The notes: generated by a model not told the origin, from the letters alone. 64,000 nt of DNA from JAEUMD01 sp937950105 (GCA_036821845.1 DAISIT010000004.1:24288-88287); one strand, 5' to 3'. Numbered from the stretch's first letter, positions 16,445-25,070 are shown. A program made the numbers and translations.

Positions 16445-16813
16445 ATGTCCGTGCGCGGCCGTGGGTTCAAGCTCGTCGCCGAACTGCACGCCACCGTGAC
16501 GGCGGATCGCCTGTGGGCGGCGTTACCATTGAACGGTGCGTGCGAACCGTGGGGCGAAACGCTGCATTTCGAGGTCCCCGTCGCTTCGGGCCGGGAGCGT
16601 GGCGCACGCCTCGGCGCTACACCCGGCGACATCTGCTTCTGGCCGAGCCAGCGGCGCCTGATCCTCGTCTACGGCGCGACGCCGATCTCGCGTGCGGGCG
16701 AGGTGCGCATGCCGGAGCCGGTCAATATCGTCGCACGGCTGATCGGCGATGCCGGGACCTTGCGGCGGCTCGGTCCAGGTGAAAGAGTGGTGCTCGAACG
16801 GCTCGACCCATAA
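16445..16813 (+). CDS. Cyclophilin-like fold protein, TM1367 family (first of a tandem pair)
   Basis: The 122-residue protein aligns along its length with its downstream neighbour and with the TM1367 family (PF04126): WAALP near residue 23, WGETLHFEVPV, GDICFWPSQRRLILVYGATPIS, a conserved VNIVARLIGD and an ending that closes the barrel. Family members have a minimised cyclophilin barrel without known catalytic activity. I set the start at the ATG 16445 because this matches the family length; an in-frame ATG at 16349 would add 32 basic residues. Neither has a strong ribosome binding site. Confidence 0.75.
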   Translation: MSVRGRGFKLVAELHATVTADRLWAALPLNGACEPWGETLHFEVPVASGRERGARLGATPGDICFWPSQRRLILVYGATPISRAGEVRMPEPVNIVARLIGDAGTLRRLGPGERVVLERLDP

Positions 16814-16834
16814 GAGCCGGGGCCGGGGAGTGCC

Positions 16835-17212
16835 ATGCGAGAGATCCTGATCCGCGCCGGGGACGTCGCGATCCGCGCGCGTCTGCTCGAGACGCCCACC
16901 GCCGAACGCGTGTGGCGGGCATTGCCGATCTATGCAACGGCGCAAACCTGGGGGCAGGAGGTTTATTTCTCGGCTTCGGTCGGCGTCGAGCGCGAGGCGA
17001 ATGCGCGTGACGTGGTGGAGGCCGGCGACATCGCCTTCTGGCCCGACGGCGAGGCCATCGCCATCGGCTTCGGGCCGACGCCGATCTCGCGGAACGGAGA
17101 GATAAGGCTCGCCAGCCCGTGCAACGTGTGGGCGCGCGCGCTCGACGATGTCCGCGCACTGAAGAGCGTCCACGCGGGCGAACTGGTCGCGGTGCTCGAA
17201 GCCGACAGTTGA
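16835..17212 (+). CDS. Cyclophilin-like fold protein, TM1367 family (second of a tandem pair)
   Basis: The 125-residue protein has the full TM1367-type core: RVWRALPI, TWGQEVYFSASV, ARDVVEAGDIAFWPDGEAIAIGFGPTPIS and a VWARALDDVRALKSVHAGE end. It starts 21 bases after the first copy with GGGGAG before the ATG at 16835. The two copies are clearly related but differ at most positions, so the duplication is old. Their role is unknown; a ligand-binding or chaperone role has been proposed for the fold only by structure. Confidence 0.85.
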   Translation: MREILIRAGDVAIRARLLETPTAERVWRALPIYATAQTWGQEVYFSASVGVEREANARDVVEAGDIAFWPDGEAIAIGFGPTPISRNGEIRLASPCNVWARALDDVRALKSVHAGELVAVLEADS

Positions 17213-17310
17213 GCCGAGGGCCGCGACTGAGGCGGATCGGCATCTTGCGCGCCGCTCCGGGACGTGCTGACACGATCGGCGGGGGCCATTAGCCGAAAGC
17301 GCTTTCTCGC

Positions 17311-18150
17311 ATGACGACGACGATGCCGGATCTGGCAACCGCACGCGCCGGCGCGCCCGCCCGGCTGCCGGTGTCGTGCTTCGTCATCGCCTGCAACGAG
17401 GCGGACCGTATCGGCCGGACCCTCGCCGCCGTGAAGGACCTCGTCGACGAGATCGTCGTCGTCGACTCCGGCAGTACCGATGCGACGGTCAGCGTCGCCA
17501 TCTCACACGGCGCGCGCGTCATCCACAACGCTTGGCCCGGCTTCGGACAGCAGAAGCGCTTCGCCGAGGAGCAGTGCCGCAACGACTGGCTGCTCAACGT
17601 CGATGCCGACGAGCAGGTGAGCGAAGCGCTCGCCGCCGAGATGCGCGCGCTGTTCGCGGACGGGGCGCCGCAGGAAGCGGCGTTCGGCATGTGGGCGAGC
17701 ATCGTCTACCCGGGTGATACGAAGCCGCGGCCGCTGGCGCGCGATCACTTCGTCTACCGCCTCTACGATCGCCGCCGCGTCCGCTTCGCCAACTCGACCC
17801 TGTTCGACAGTGTCGAGGTGCGCGGACAGCCGACACGCAAGCTCGCCGGCGCGCTTTATCACTTCACGGTGCGCTCGCTCGACGATCTGATCGCCAAGAG
17901 CAACGCTCGCGCCGCCTACAACGCGGCCAATGCCAAGCGCAAGTCGCGCCTGCTGCTCGCGATCCGCGCCGTGGTCGAGTTCCCGCTGGCGTTCCTGCGC
18001 TATTACTTCGCACGCTTCCACGTGCTCGGCGGCTTCAAGGGCTTCGAGTACGCCATGATCATCGCGTTCTTCCGCTTCGTGCGCATCCTGCGGATGCTCG
18101 AAGGCAAGCAGGGCAAGGTCGGCCCCAACGCGCCGCCGCCGGAGCCGTGA
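17311..18150 (+). CDS. GT2 glycosyltransferase, WaaE/KdtX-like
   Basis: The 279-residue protein is a family 2 glycosyltransferase. The nucleotide-sugar site is SCFVIACNEADRIGRTL near residue 25, the DXD-like motif is LLNVDADEQV near residue 95, and the segment DHFVYRLYDRRRVRFANS matches LPS core beta-glucosyltransferases of the WaaE/KdtX type. The C-terminal half has a hydrophobic, membrane-facing helix (FPLAFLRYYFARFHVLGGFKGF). It likely adds a sugar to the lipopolysaccharide core at the inner face of the inner membrane. It is convergent with the lipid operon that follows. Confidence 0.87.
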   Translation: MTTTMPDLATARAGAPARLPVSCFVIACNEADRIGRTLAAVKDLVDEIVVVDSGSTDATVSVAISHGARVIHNAWPGFGQQKRFAEEQCRNDWLLNVDADEQVSEALAAEMRALFADGAPQEAAFGMWASIVYPGDTKPRPLARDHFVYRLYDRRRVRFANSTLFDSVEVRGQPTRKLAGALYHFTVRSLDDLIAKSNARAAYNAANAKRKSRLLLAIRAVVEFPLAFLRYYFARFHVLGGFKGFEYAMIIAFFRFVRILRMLEGKQGKVGPNAPPPEP

Positions 18151-18179
18151 GGTGTGCGCCGCCTGATGCGCCGGGCGTA

Positions 18180-18842
18180 TCAACCAGTCCGCTGCAGCAC
18201 CGCATAATGGCTGTATCCGCGATAGAGCGTGGCATGGCGGAATTGGAGTTGATGTGCCGCGGCCAGCTCGCGACAGCGCGCCTCCAGATCGGGGCGCGGC
18301 GTCACGCTGAAGCGCGACAGAAACGCGAAAAGCGCCGTCCGCAACGGCGCTGGCAAACTTTCGCTGGTGCCGAAGTCGACGACATGCAGCGAGCCTCCAG
18401 CGGCAATCAACGTCGCAGCGTGTTCGAGCACGTCGCTCCAGCAAGGGATCATCGACAAGGCATACGAAATGAAAACGCGATCGAATTGCGTTCGGCCGAA
18501 CAACTCGCCGGGATTGAAGGCCGCCGCGTCGCCCTGCCGCAGAGTGATGCGCTCTTCCAGCTTGTTTCGCGCCAGCGATCGGCGCGCCGTATCGAGCATC
18601 GCGTTCGAAATATCAACGCCATACAACCGGGAGTGTGGATAGTGGCGCGCGATCTGCACCAGGTTCCACGCCGTGCCACAACCGATTTCCAGCACGCTGT
18701 CGCCGGGATCGGGCCGCAACTCGCCGATCAGATGCTTGCGCCCGAGGAGATAGTGTTCGCGCGTAAGATCGTAGACGAGGCGCTGGAACCGATAGTGTCG
18801 ATCCATGCGCTCGGCATCGGAGGCCACGCTTTCCGCCGTCAT
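18180..18842 (-). CDS. btaB: Diacylglyceryl-homoserine N-methyltransferase
   Basis: The 220-residue protein is a class I SAM methyltransferase with the glycine loop VLEIGCGTAWN at about 49-59, an acidic end of strand 2 (YGVDISNAML) and a membrane-lipid-type C-terminal half. Directly after btaA it matches BtaB, which methylates diacylglyceryl-homoserine three times to give the betaine lipid DGTS. The ATG at 18842 lies one base after the btaA stop on the minus strand. It is the last gene of a four-gene operon. Without btaA beside it I would call it only a class I methyltransferase. Confidence 0.9.
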   Translation of the reverse strand: MTAESVASDAERMDRHYRFQRLVYDLTREHYLLGRKHLIGELRPDPGDSVLEIGCGTAWNLVQIARHYPHSRLYGVDISNAMLDTARRSLARNKLEERITLRQGDAAAFNPGELFGRTQFDRVFISYALSMIPCWSDVLEHAATLIAAGGSLHVVDFGTSESLPAPLRTALFAFLSRFSVTPRPDLEARCRELAAAHQLQFRHATLYRGYSHYAVLQRTG

Positions 18843-18843
18843 G

Positions 18844-20094
18844 TCACTCGCACCGTACGTACAGATGGAAGCCGCCGTAGATCGCCGAGCGATCCCGGTT
18901 TGAAAGCGTCGCCGACTCCTCGCGCCGGTATTCCCACGCCCTGAGAACGTCCTCCTCGAGTCTGCCCGGCAAGATGGTCTCTGTTCCAGCCGTGCGGAAA
19001 ATCACGCGAGCGCCGGGGCGGGCTGTACGCGTAATCTGACGCCACAGCGCGTTGAGATCGGCGTCGGTCATCCAATCCTGAGCGTCGAGCAGAGAGAAGC
19101 GGTCGATGCTCGACGCGGGCTCGCCCGCGAGGTAGTCAGTGAACGATATGTTGAGGATGGCGACGTTCTGCGCATGTGCTGCGAGCTGCGCGAAGTTTGA
19201 TTGCTGGAGATAGGGCGGCAGCGGGCCCTCGCCGCTCGTCGCGTATCCGCGATTGAATGCCTGCCAGGCGAAGTAGTTGTCGGCGAGATCGAACTCGCAG
19301 GCGAGCCGTTCCAGTCGTTCCTCGATAACTTCGTGCATCGCGCGGCCTTCGCACAGTGCATCGTACTGGGCTGGCGGTATGCCGAGACCGAAGAGGGCCG
19401 AGCGCTGATCGAGCAACTTGCGCACCAGAGGCTTGCGCAGCAGCGGCCGCAACTCGCGATCGAAGATGAAGCGCTGCTCGTCGATCGAGCGTGCCGCCAG
19501 CATGGCTCGCGGATTGCCGCCGAGCAGGCGGGCAAGGAGGTGGCCGGTGGCGATGAAGCGGCCGAGCAGGCCATGCTGGTAAAAGCCGCGCGCGAAGGCG
19601 GTGATCCGGCGCCGGCCGCGCCAGTCGCGGGCATTCCAGTAGGCGCGAGTGTCGGAGTCGAGGTGCCGGGCCAGACGGTCGTCGTACAGTGTGACGTTCT
19701 CGTCCCGTCCGGCGTGACCGAACATGCTGTACACATCGTCGTAGCCGAGGTTGCGCACCGAGGCGAGCTTCAGCCGGTTGAGCGCGACGTGCGCAGTATT
19801 GAGATCGACGGCGGTGAGATGCAATGGCGCCGCTGTCAGGTAGGAGAGCCAGTTGCAACCGCCCGAGGCGATCGTGACCATCCGGTGCCCCGGCTCGAGT
19901 GCGAGAGCCTCCATGTCGACGATCGGGTCTTCCCAAATTTGGGCGTACACGAGATCCGCGAAGGCGAGGCTGAAGGCACGCTCGCTGAGGCCAGCTCTGG
20001 TCCATGGCGAATGGCGGTGAACGGCCGCACTCACGAGAGCGCGGCTGCGCCGACGGGTTGTGTCGAACGCGGTGGTGCTTTCGATCATGGTCAT
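18844..20094 (-). CDS. btaA: S-adenosylmethionine:diacylglycerol 3-amino-3-carboxypropyl transferase
   Basis: The 416-residue protein is BtaA, which moves the 3-amino-3-carboxypropyl group of SAM to diacylglycerol, the first step of betaine lipid (DGTS) synthesis. Family signs are LVYAQIWEDPIVDMEAL near residue 50, the SAM-binding VTIASGGCNWLSYL, the acidic NISFTDYLA segment and GARVIFRTAGTET near the C-terminus. The start ATG at 20094 overlaps the stop of the glycosyltransferase gene (ATGA); an ATG at 20088 is also possible. In known bacteria btaA is switched on by phosphate starvation. Confidence 0.93.
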   Translation of the reverse strand: MTMIESTTAFDTTRRRSRALVSAAVHRHSPWTRAGLSERAFSLAFADLVYAQIWEDPIVDMEALALEPGHRMVTIASGGCNWLSYLTAAPLHLTAVDLNTAHVALNRLKLASVRNLGYDDVYSMFGHAGRDENVTLYDDRLARHLDSDTRAYWNARDWRGRRRITAFARGFYQHGLLGRFIATGHLLARLLGGNPRAMLAARSIDEQRFIFDRELRPLLRKPLVRKLLDQRSALFGLGIPPAQYDALCEGRAMHEVIEERLERLACEFDLADNYFAWQAFNRGYATSGEGPLPPYLQQSNFAQLAAHAQNVAILNISFTDYLAGEPASSIDRFSLLDAQDWMTDADLNALWRQITRTARPGARVIFRTAGTETILPGRLEEDVLRAWEYRREESATLSNRDRSAIYGGFHLYVRCE

Positions 20095-21185
20095 GGCAAG
20101 CGTCCTTCGAAGTCGAGCGGCGCGGGGCCGCGGCCTGATCGCGGGAGAGAAGCTGTCGGCAGCGGGGCCGCGGTCACGGCACGGGTGGCGGCGCTGGCAA
20201 GGAGAATGTTGTCCAGGAACTGGCGGGCAGAATCCGCCCAGGTGAATTGTTCGGCTCTGGCGCGAGCGGCGCGGCGACCGAGGCGCAGAGCCTCGATGGC
20301 CGCCGCGGCGAGATCGTCGGACAGGATGCCGCTGATACCGTGCTCGACGACGTCCGCCGGGCCGGTAACGCGATGGGCGGCGACCGGAAGCCCCGAGGCA
20401 AGGGCTTCGAGCACGACCAGGCCAAAGGTATCGGTGCGGCTCGGGAATACGAATACGTCCGCCGAGGTGTAGAGCGCCGAGAGTTCGGCTCCCTCCTTGC
20501 GGCCCGTGAACGTCACGCTCGGATAGCGCCGTCGGAGTGCGTCAAGGTGCGGCCCGTCGCCGACCACCAGTTTGTCACCAGGCAGCGCGGCGTCGAGGAA
20601 GGTCTCGATGTTCTTCTCGCGCGAAACGCGGCCGACATAGAGAAACACGGGGCGTTCGTTCGGCGGTCGCTCCGGTGAGGGCTTGAACAGTTCGCAATCG
20701 ACACCACGGGACCAATGCATGAGGCGCGAGAAGCCGTGTTTGCGCAGCTCTGCCTCGAGCGACGCCGTCGCGACCATGACGCCGGCGCTGCGGTCGTGAA
20801 AACGGCGTGCCAGTGCGTAGATCCAGGACTCGGGCAGCCCAAGCAGGCGGTTCGCGTATTCGGGAAACTTCGTGTGATAGCTCGTGGTGAACGGTCGGCC
20901 GCACCTGAGACATGCATGGCGTACGCTCCAGCCGACCGGGCCTTCGGTGGCGATATGAATCCAGTCGGGTGCGAAGTCGCGGATGGCCGCCTCGACGATG
21001 CTGTTACGCGGCACCGCGAGAGAGAGTCCCGGGTAGAGAGGAAACGGGACGCGCGCGAAACGCTGCGGCGTCAACAACGCAACGTCGACGCCGCGCCGGA
21101 CAAGTTCCGTTTCGAGCCGGGCGAGCGTCGTCACTACGCCATTGACCTGTGGACGCCAGGCGTCGGTGGCGATCAGAATTCGCAT
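20091..21185 (-). CDS. GT4 glycosyltransferase, probable glycolipid-forming (Agt-like)
   Basis: The 364-residue protein is a GT-B fold glycosyltransferase of family 4: an N-terminal ATDAWRPQVNGVVTTLARLE glycine loop for the acceptor domain, and a C-terminal donor domain with LYVGRVSREKNIE and the EX7E motif (FGLVVLEALASGLPVAA). Its place between a PlcP-like gene and btaA matches the plcP-agt pairs of other bacteria, where the enzyme glycosylates the diacylglycerol freed from phospholipids. The donor sugar cannot be read from the sequence. The start at 21185 overlaps the upstream stop by one base (TGATG). Confidence 0.87.
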   Translation of the reverse strand: MRILIATDAWRPQVNGVVTTLARLETELVRRGVDVALLTPQRFARVPFPLYPGLSLAVPRNSIVEAAIRDFAPDWIHIATEGPVGWSVRHACLRCGRPFTTSYHTKFPEYANRLLGLPESWIYALARRFHDRSAGVMVATASLEAELRKHGFSRLMHWSRGVDCELFKPSPERPPNERPVFLYVGRVSREKNIETFLDAALPGDKLVVGDGPHLDALRRRYPSVTFTGRKEGAELSALYTSADVFVFPSRTDTFGLVVLEALASGLPVAAHRVTGPADVVEHGISGILSDDLAAAAIEALRLGRRAARARAEQFTWADSARQFLDNILLASAATRAVTAAPLPTASLPRSGRGPAPLDFEGRLP

Positions 21186-21988
21186 CAGGCGGCGACCGGC
21201 ACAGTGGCAGCAGCGACGGACTCAGCGCCATGGGTGCGCACACCCCAGCGGATCAGACGCATCTCGCCCGCCTGCGTTTCGACGATCGCTGTGCAGCTTT
21301 CGACCCAGTCGCCGCAGTTGAGATAATGCACGTCGCCGATCATGCGGTCGGCGGCGTGATGGATGTGGCCGCAAATGACGCCATCGACACCCTTGTGGCG
21401 CGCCGCCTCGCAGAGGTTCTCCTCGAACTCGCCGATGAAATTGACAGCTGTCTTGATGCGCAGCTTGAGGTAAGCGGAGAGCGACCAGTAGCCGAGGCCG
21501 AGATGACGGCGCAGCCAGTTGAGAGGTCGATTGGTCCACAGCGCCAGTTCGTAGGACCGGTCGCCGAGAAAGGCGAGCCACTTGGCATAGCGCACTACGA
21601 CGTCGAACTCGTCGCCATGCATGACGATATAGCGGCGGCCGTCGGCGCGCGTGTGGATCGTGTCGCGTACGAGTTCGATACCACCGAACCTCGAGCCGCA
21701 ATAATCGCGCAGCGCCTCGTCGTGATTACCCGGGACGTAGACGATACGGGTTCCCTTGCGGGCCTTGCGGAGCAGCTTCTGCAACACGTCGTTGTGCGAC
21801 TGGTGCCAAGCCGGGCCGCGCCGGACCTTCCAGAAATCGATGATGTCGCCGACGAGGTAGATGACGTCGGCCTCGTTGTCGCGCAGGAAATCCAGCAGCG
21901 CCGGAGCCTGAGCCGAGCGCGTGCCCAAGTGAAGGTCTGAAATGAAAATGGCTCGATGCTTCCAAGCCACACCGCGGTCGTTGTTCAT
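21185..21988 (-). CDS. plcP: Calcineurin-type phosphoesterase, probable phospholipase C PlcP
   Basis: The 267-residue protein has all metal-binding motifs of the metallophosphoesterase fold: FISDLHLG (D18, H20), VGDIIDFW (47-53), VPGNHDE (GNHD at 87-90), MHGDEFD and CGHIHHA. It belongs to the family shared by LpxH-like UDP-2,3-diacylglucosamine diphosphatases and PlcP, the phospholipase C that splits phospholipids to diacylglycerol under phosphate limitation. Being first in an operon with a GT4 enzyme and btaA/btaB, the PlcP role fits far better. The start at 21988 has a GGGGGCG upstream. Biochemistry would be needed to exclude LpxH. Confidence 0.8.
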   Translation of the reverse strand: MNNDRGVAWKHRAIFISDLHLGTRSAQAPALLDFLRDNEADVIYLVGDIIDFWKVRRGPAWHQSHNDVLQKLLRKARKGTRIVYVPGNHDEALRDYCGSRFGGIELVRDTIHTRADGRRYIVMHGDEFDVVVRYAKWLAFLGDRSYELALWTNRPLNWLRRHLGLGYWSLSAYLKLRIKTAVNFIGEFEENLCEAARHKGVDGVICGHIHHAADRMIGDVHYLNCGDWVESCTAIVETQAGEMRLIRWGVRTHGAESVAAATVPVAA

Positions 21989-22037
21989 CCGCGCCCCCGA
22001 TCACCCTGTGTAGATGGCGCAGAGAGACCAGAGTCAT

Positions 22038-22055
22038 ATTTCAATGCTGTGACGG
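22038..22055 (-). promoter_or_regulatory. Candidate Pho box upstream of plcP
   Basis: Read on the minus strand, CCGTCAC-N4-TTGAAAT lies 50-67 bases before the plcP start. It has the 7-4-7 layout of the PhoB box CTGTCAT-N4-CTGTCAT with nine of fourteen consensus positions. The match is imperfect (second half weak), but place and spacing are right, and this operon is the sort of target PhoB controls. Confidence 0.35.
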
Positions 22056-22068
22056 GCGGTATTTACCC

Positions 22069-22833
22069 TCAGGTGTCGCCGAGGTGCTTGCGGTGGACGA
22101 AGCGGCGGCGCTCAGTGGGCCGCAGGCGGCGGATGCGGGTGACGCCGTGCCCGCGCCCGCACCTGGCGCGCAACAGGGCCTCCGCGCGGGCGCTCGCCGG
22201 TCCAGTCGCGATCGCGGCGCCTCGGCAGCAGCAGGCGGCGCCGCCGTGCGCGAACAGCCCGCCGATCAAGGCGAGCAGTCGCTCGAGTTCGCGTTCTCGG
22301 ATGGAGAGCGCACGCATGTGGTCGAGCGTGTTGACGAGATAGTCGAGGTTGACGCCGGAGATGCCGCGCGCCGCGCTGATGAGACGAGCCTGGGCGGCGA
22401 GCGGCAGGCGGCCGACGTAGCTCGGATGCGCGCGCTCGACGAGATAGGCGACGGCGCGAACGATGCGCGGCGGTTGCCCCTCGATCTCGGCCGGCACACG
22501 GACTTCGCGGTAGACTCCGTTGACCTGTTCGCGCCCCCTCAGATAGGCGAGCGTGGCGCGTGCGGCGGTGGCCGGCACGCGATACGCGATGCCATCGCAG
22601 ACGCCGCCGCCGTCGAGGCCGAGCACGAGGCCGGGCCTCAGCGGCGATCCGCGATGGTGGACCGAGGTGACGCAGAAGCGGCGCGAATAGCCGGTGACGC
22701 GCGCGCGCACCGCTTCCTCGAAGGCAAAGCCCGGTCGCCACATCAGCGAGCCGTAGGCGAACACCCAGAGGTCGCCCGTCTCTGCGGTGCGATCATGCGC
22801 CGATGCGTTCGCTGGCGGCCGTGCCATCGGCAT
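22069..22833 (-). CDS. chaC: Glutathione-specific gamma-glutamylcyclotransferase, ChaC type
   Basis: The 254-residue protein has FAYGSLMWRPGF, the substrate loop YGSL of gamma-glutamylcyclotransferases, and the SVHHRGSPLRPGLVLGLD and REMV-like VYREVRVP segments of the ChaC branch, which cuts glutathione to 5-oxoproline and Cys-Gly in the cytoplasm. The C-terminal 60 residues are Ala/Arg-rich with a Cys-Cys-Cys cluster. Starts at 22833 and 22827 are both possible; GAGG fits 22827 better. It follows tyrA by nine bases, so it may be the last gene of that operon. Confidence 0.88.
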   Translation of the reverse strand: MPMARPPANASAHDRTAETGDLWVFAYGSLMWRPGFAFEEAVRARVTGYSRRFCVTSVHHRGSPLRPGLVLGLDGGGVCDGIAYRVPATAARATLAYLRGREQVNGVYREVRVPAEIEGQPPRIVRAVAYLVERAHPSYVGRLPLAAQARLISAARGISGVNLDYLVNTLDHMRALSIRERELERLLALIGGLFAHGGAACCCRGAAIATGPASARAEALLRARCGRGHGVTRIRRLRPTERRRFVHRKHLGDT

Positions 22834-22842
22834 CCTCGCGCG

Positions 22843-23808
22843 TCAGCTTGCCGGGGGCTTGGCCGCAGGTGGCGCGGCGCGGCCGAAGTCGGGTGCGGGC
22901 GTGTCCTGTCCCGCCTGGATGATGCCGCGGCGGATCGCGCGCGCATCCTCGAACATCCGGAACAGCGTGTCGCCGTCACCGAAGCGGATCGCCCGCTGCA
23001 GCTGCACGAGATCTTCGGTGAAGCGGCCGAGCATCTCCAGCACCGCCTGGCGATTGTTGAGAAACACGTCGCGCCACATGGTCGGATCGGAGGCGGCGAT
23101 GCGCGTGAAATCGCGAAAGCCGCCGGCCGAGAACTTGATCACCTCGCTGTCGGTGACGCGCTCGAGGTGCGCTGCCGTGTTGACGATGTTGAAGGCGATC
23201 AGATGCGGCAGGTGGCTGGTGATGGCGAGCACCATGTCGTGATGCTCCGGCGTCATGATCTCGACGTTGGAGCCGAGCGCGCGCCAGAATGCGGCGAGCT
23301 TTTCGGTCGCTTCCGCGCGCGCCCCCTGCGTCGGTGTCAGGATGCACCAGCGGCCGTCGAACAGCGAGGCGAAGCCGGCCTCGGGGCCGGACTGCTCGGT
23401 GCCGGCGATCGGGTGGCCGGGAATGAAGTCGACGCCCTCGGGAACATGCGGTGCGATGTCGGCGACGACGGCGGCCTTGACCGAGCCGACGTCGGTCAGG
23501 ATAGCGCCGGGCGCGAGGTGCGGCCCGATCGCTGCGGCGATTCTTGCGTAGGTGCCGACGGGCGAGCAGAGGATGACGAGGTCGGCACCGCGCACGGCGT
23601 CGGCCGGATCGGCGTACGCCTGGGTGACGAGCCCGAGATCGAGCGCCTTGGCGCGTGTCGCCGCCGTTGCCGAGGCGCCGACGATCTCGCGTGCGAGACC
23701 GCCGTGGCGGCGGATGGCGTGGCTGATCGACGAACCGATCAGGCCGATGCCGATCAACGCGACGGAATCGAACATCGGCGCGGACGCGGATGTGCGTGCT
23801 CCTGCCAT
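22843..23808 (-). CDS. tyrA: Prephenate/arogenate dehydrogenase
   Basis: The 321-residue enzyme oxidises prephenate or arogenate in tyrosine synthesis. It has an N-terminal Rossmann fold (VALIGIGLIGSSISHAIRR), the catalytic His segment FIPGHPIAGTEQSG and the ITSHLPHLIAFNIV segment of the helical dimer domain. No chorismate mutase or ACT domain is present. The ATG at 23808 overlaps the stop of hisC (TGATG), so the two genes form an aromatic amino acid unit. The Pro/Ala-rich end is probably disordered. Confidence 0.92.
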   Translation of the reverse strand: MAGARTSASAPMFDSVALIGIGLIGSSISHAIRRHGGLAREIVGASATAATRAKALDLGLVTQAYADPADAVRGADLVILCSPVGTYARIAAAIGPHLAPGAILTDVGSVKAAVVADIAPHVPEGVDFIPGHPIAGTEQSGPEAGFASLFDGRWCILTPTQGARAEATEKLAAFWRALGSNVEIMTPEHHDMVLAITSHLPHLIAFNIVNTAAHLERVTDSEVIKFSAGGFRDFTRIAASDPTMWRDVFLNNRQAVLEMLGRFTEDLVQLQRAIRFGDGDTLFRMFEDARAIRRGIIQAGQDTPAPDFGRAAPPAAKPPAS

Positions 23809-24911
23809 CAGCGTTTGTCCGCCATGAAGGCCGCGAGCGCTGCGACGACCTTGCGGTTCTCGTCCTCGGTGCCGACGGTCAGGCGCAGGCAATCGCCGAG
23901 GCCGTAGCTCGCCACCATGCGCAGGATGAGCCCTTGCGATTTGAGGAACGCATCGGCATCCGCCGCCGTGTTGCCCGGTGTCTTCGGGAAGTGGATCAGC
24001 AGGAAGTTGGCGACGCTCGGTGTCACCACGAGGCCGAGCTTGCCGATCTCGGCCTCGAGCCACGGCAGCCAGCGCTCGTTGTGCACGGCAGCCGCCTCGA
24101 CGTGGGCGATGTCCTGCATGGCGGCGACCCCCGCCGCGATGCCCGCGGTCGAGACGTTGAACGGCCCGCGGATGCGGTTCAGAACGTCGGCGATGGCCGC
24201 GGGGCAATAGGCCCAGCCGAGGCGCAGCGCCGCGAGCCCGAAGATTTTCGAGAACGTCCGGGTCATCACGGTGTTGTCGGTCGTGGCGACCAATTCGATG
24301 CCGGCCTCGTAATCGTTGCGGCGCACGTATTCCGCATAGGCGCCGTCCAGCACCAGTACGATGTCGCCGCGCAGCCCTGCGCGCAGGCGGCGTACCTCGC
24401 TCATCGGGATATAGGTGCCGGTCGGGTTGTTCGGATTGGCGATGAACACCATGCGCGTCTTGGCGGTGACGCGCGCCAGGATCGCATCGACGTCGGTCTT
24501 CAGGTCGCGCTCCGGCGCCACCACCGGCGTCGCGCCGTTGGCGAGAATGGCGATGCGGTAGACCAGAAAGCCGTGCTCGGTGTAGATCGCTTCGTCGCCG
24601 GGGCCGAGATAGGCGTGCGCCAGCAGGCTCAGCAACTCGTCCGAACCGGAGCCGCAGACGATGCGCGCCGGGTCGAGGCCGTAGCGATGGCCGATTGCGT
24701 TGCGCAACGCGGTCGCCTGCCCGTCGGGATAGCGCTCGAGGTGCGCCGCCGCGTCCTTGAAGGCCGCGATGGCTTTCGGGCTCGCCCCGAGCGGCGTCTC
24801 GTTGGAGGACAGCTTCACCGGCTTGATGCCGCCGGGCAGCTTGCTCTCGCCCGGCACATAAGCCTCGATGTCGAGGATGCCGGGCTTCGGGCGCGGAAGG
24901 GGAGCGTTCAT
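23808..24911 (-). CDS. hisC: Histidinol-phosphate / aromatic aminotransferase
   Basis: The 367-residue enzyme is a class I/II PLP aminotransferase of the HisC type: VKLSSNETPLGASPKA at the start, the cofactor segment NPNNPTGTYI, LDGAYAEYV, and the PLP-binding Lys in TRTFSKIFGLAALRLGW. HisC and aromatic aminotransferase roles overlap; being fused by overlap to tyrA, use in tyrosine and phenylalanine synthesis is likely beside or instead of histidine synthesis. I chose the ATG at 24911; the frame is open upstream but that part lies in the divergent regulatory region. Confidence 0.9.
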   Translation of the reverse strand: MNAPLPRPKPGILDIEAYVPGESKLPGGIKPVKLSSNETPLGASPKAIAAFKDAAAHLERYPDGQATALRNAIGHRYGLDPARIVCGSGSDELLSLLAHAYLGPGDEAIYTEHGFLVYRIAILANGATPVVAPERDLKTDVDAILARVTAKTRMVFIANPNNPTGTYIPMSEVRRLRAGLRGDIVLVLDGAYAEYVRRNDYEAGIELVATTDNTVMTRTFSKIFGLAALRLGWAYCPAAIADVLNRIRGPFNVSTAGIAAGVAAMQDIAHVEAAAVHNERWLPWLEAEIGKLGLVVTPSVANFLLIHFPKTPGNTAADADAFLKSQGLILRMVASYGLGDCLRLTVGTEDENRKVVAALAAFMADKR

Positions 24912-25070
24912 CTGGCACACGTCTTTCGGGCTTGCGGGCTGCCGCAGCGGCGGCGCGGGGCAGTGATAAACGACCCCTGCCGAGGATGCAAAGCAGACCA
25001 CCGAGACCCTGACCGCCGTCGCCGTCTCGCCCTTGACGCCCGCCCGCCCGCTCCGATATTGAAAAGCATC

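Noticed and set aside
21185..21988. Annotation of the phosphoesterase as LpxH (lipid A synthesis)
   Set aside because: The fold allows it, but the operon with GT4, btaA and btaB favours PlcP; kept as an alternative only.
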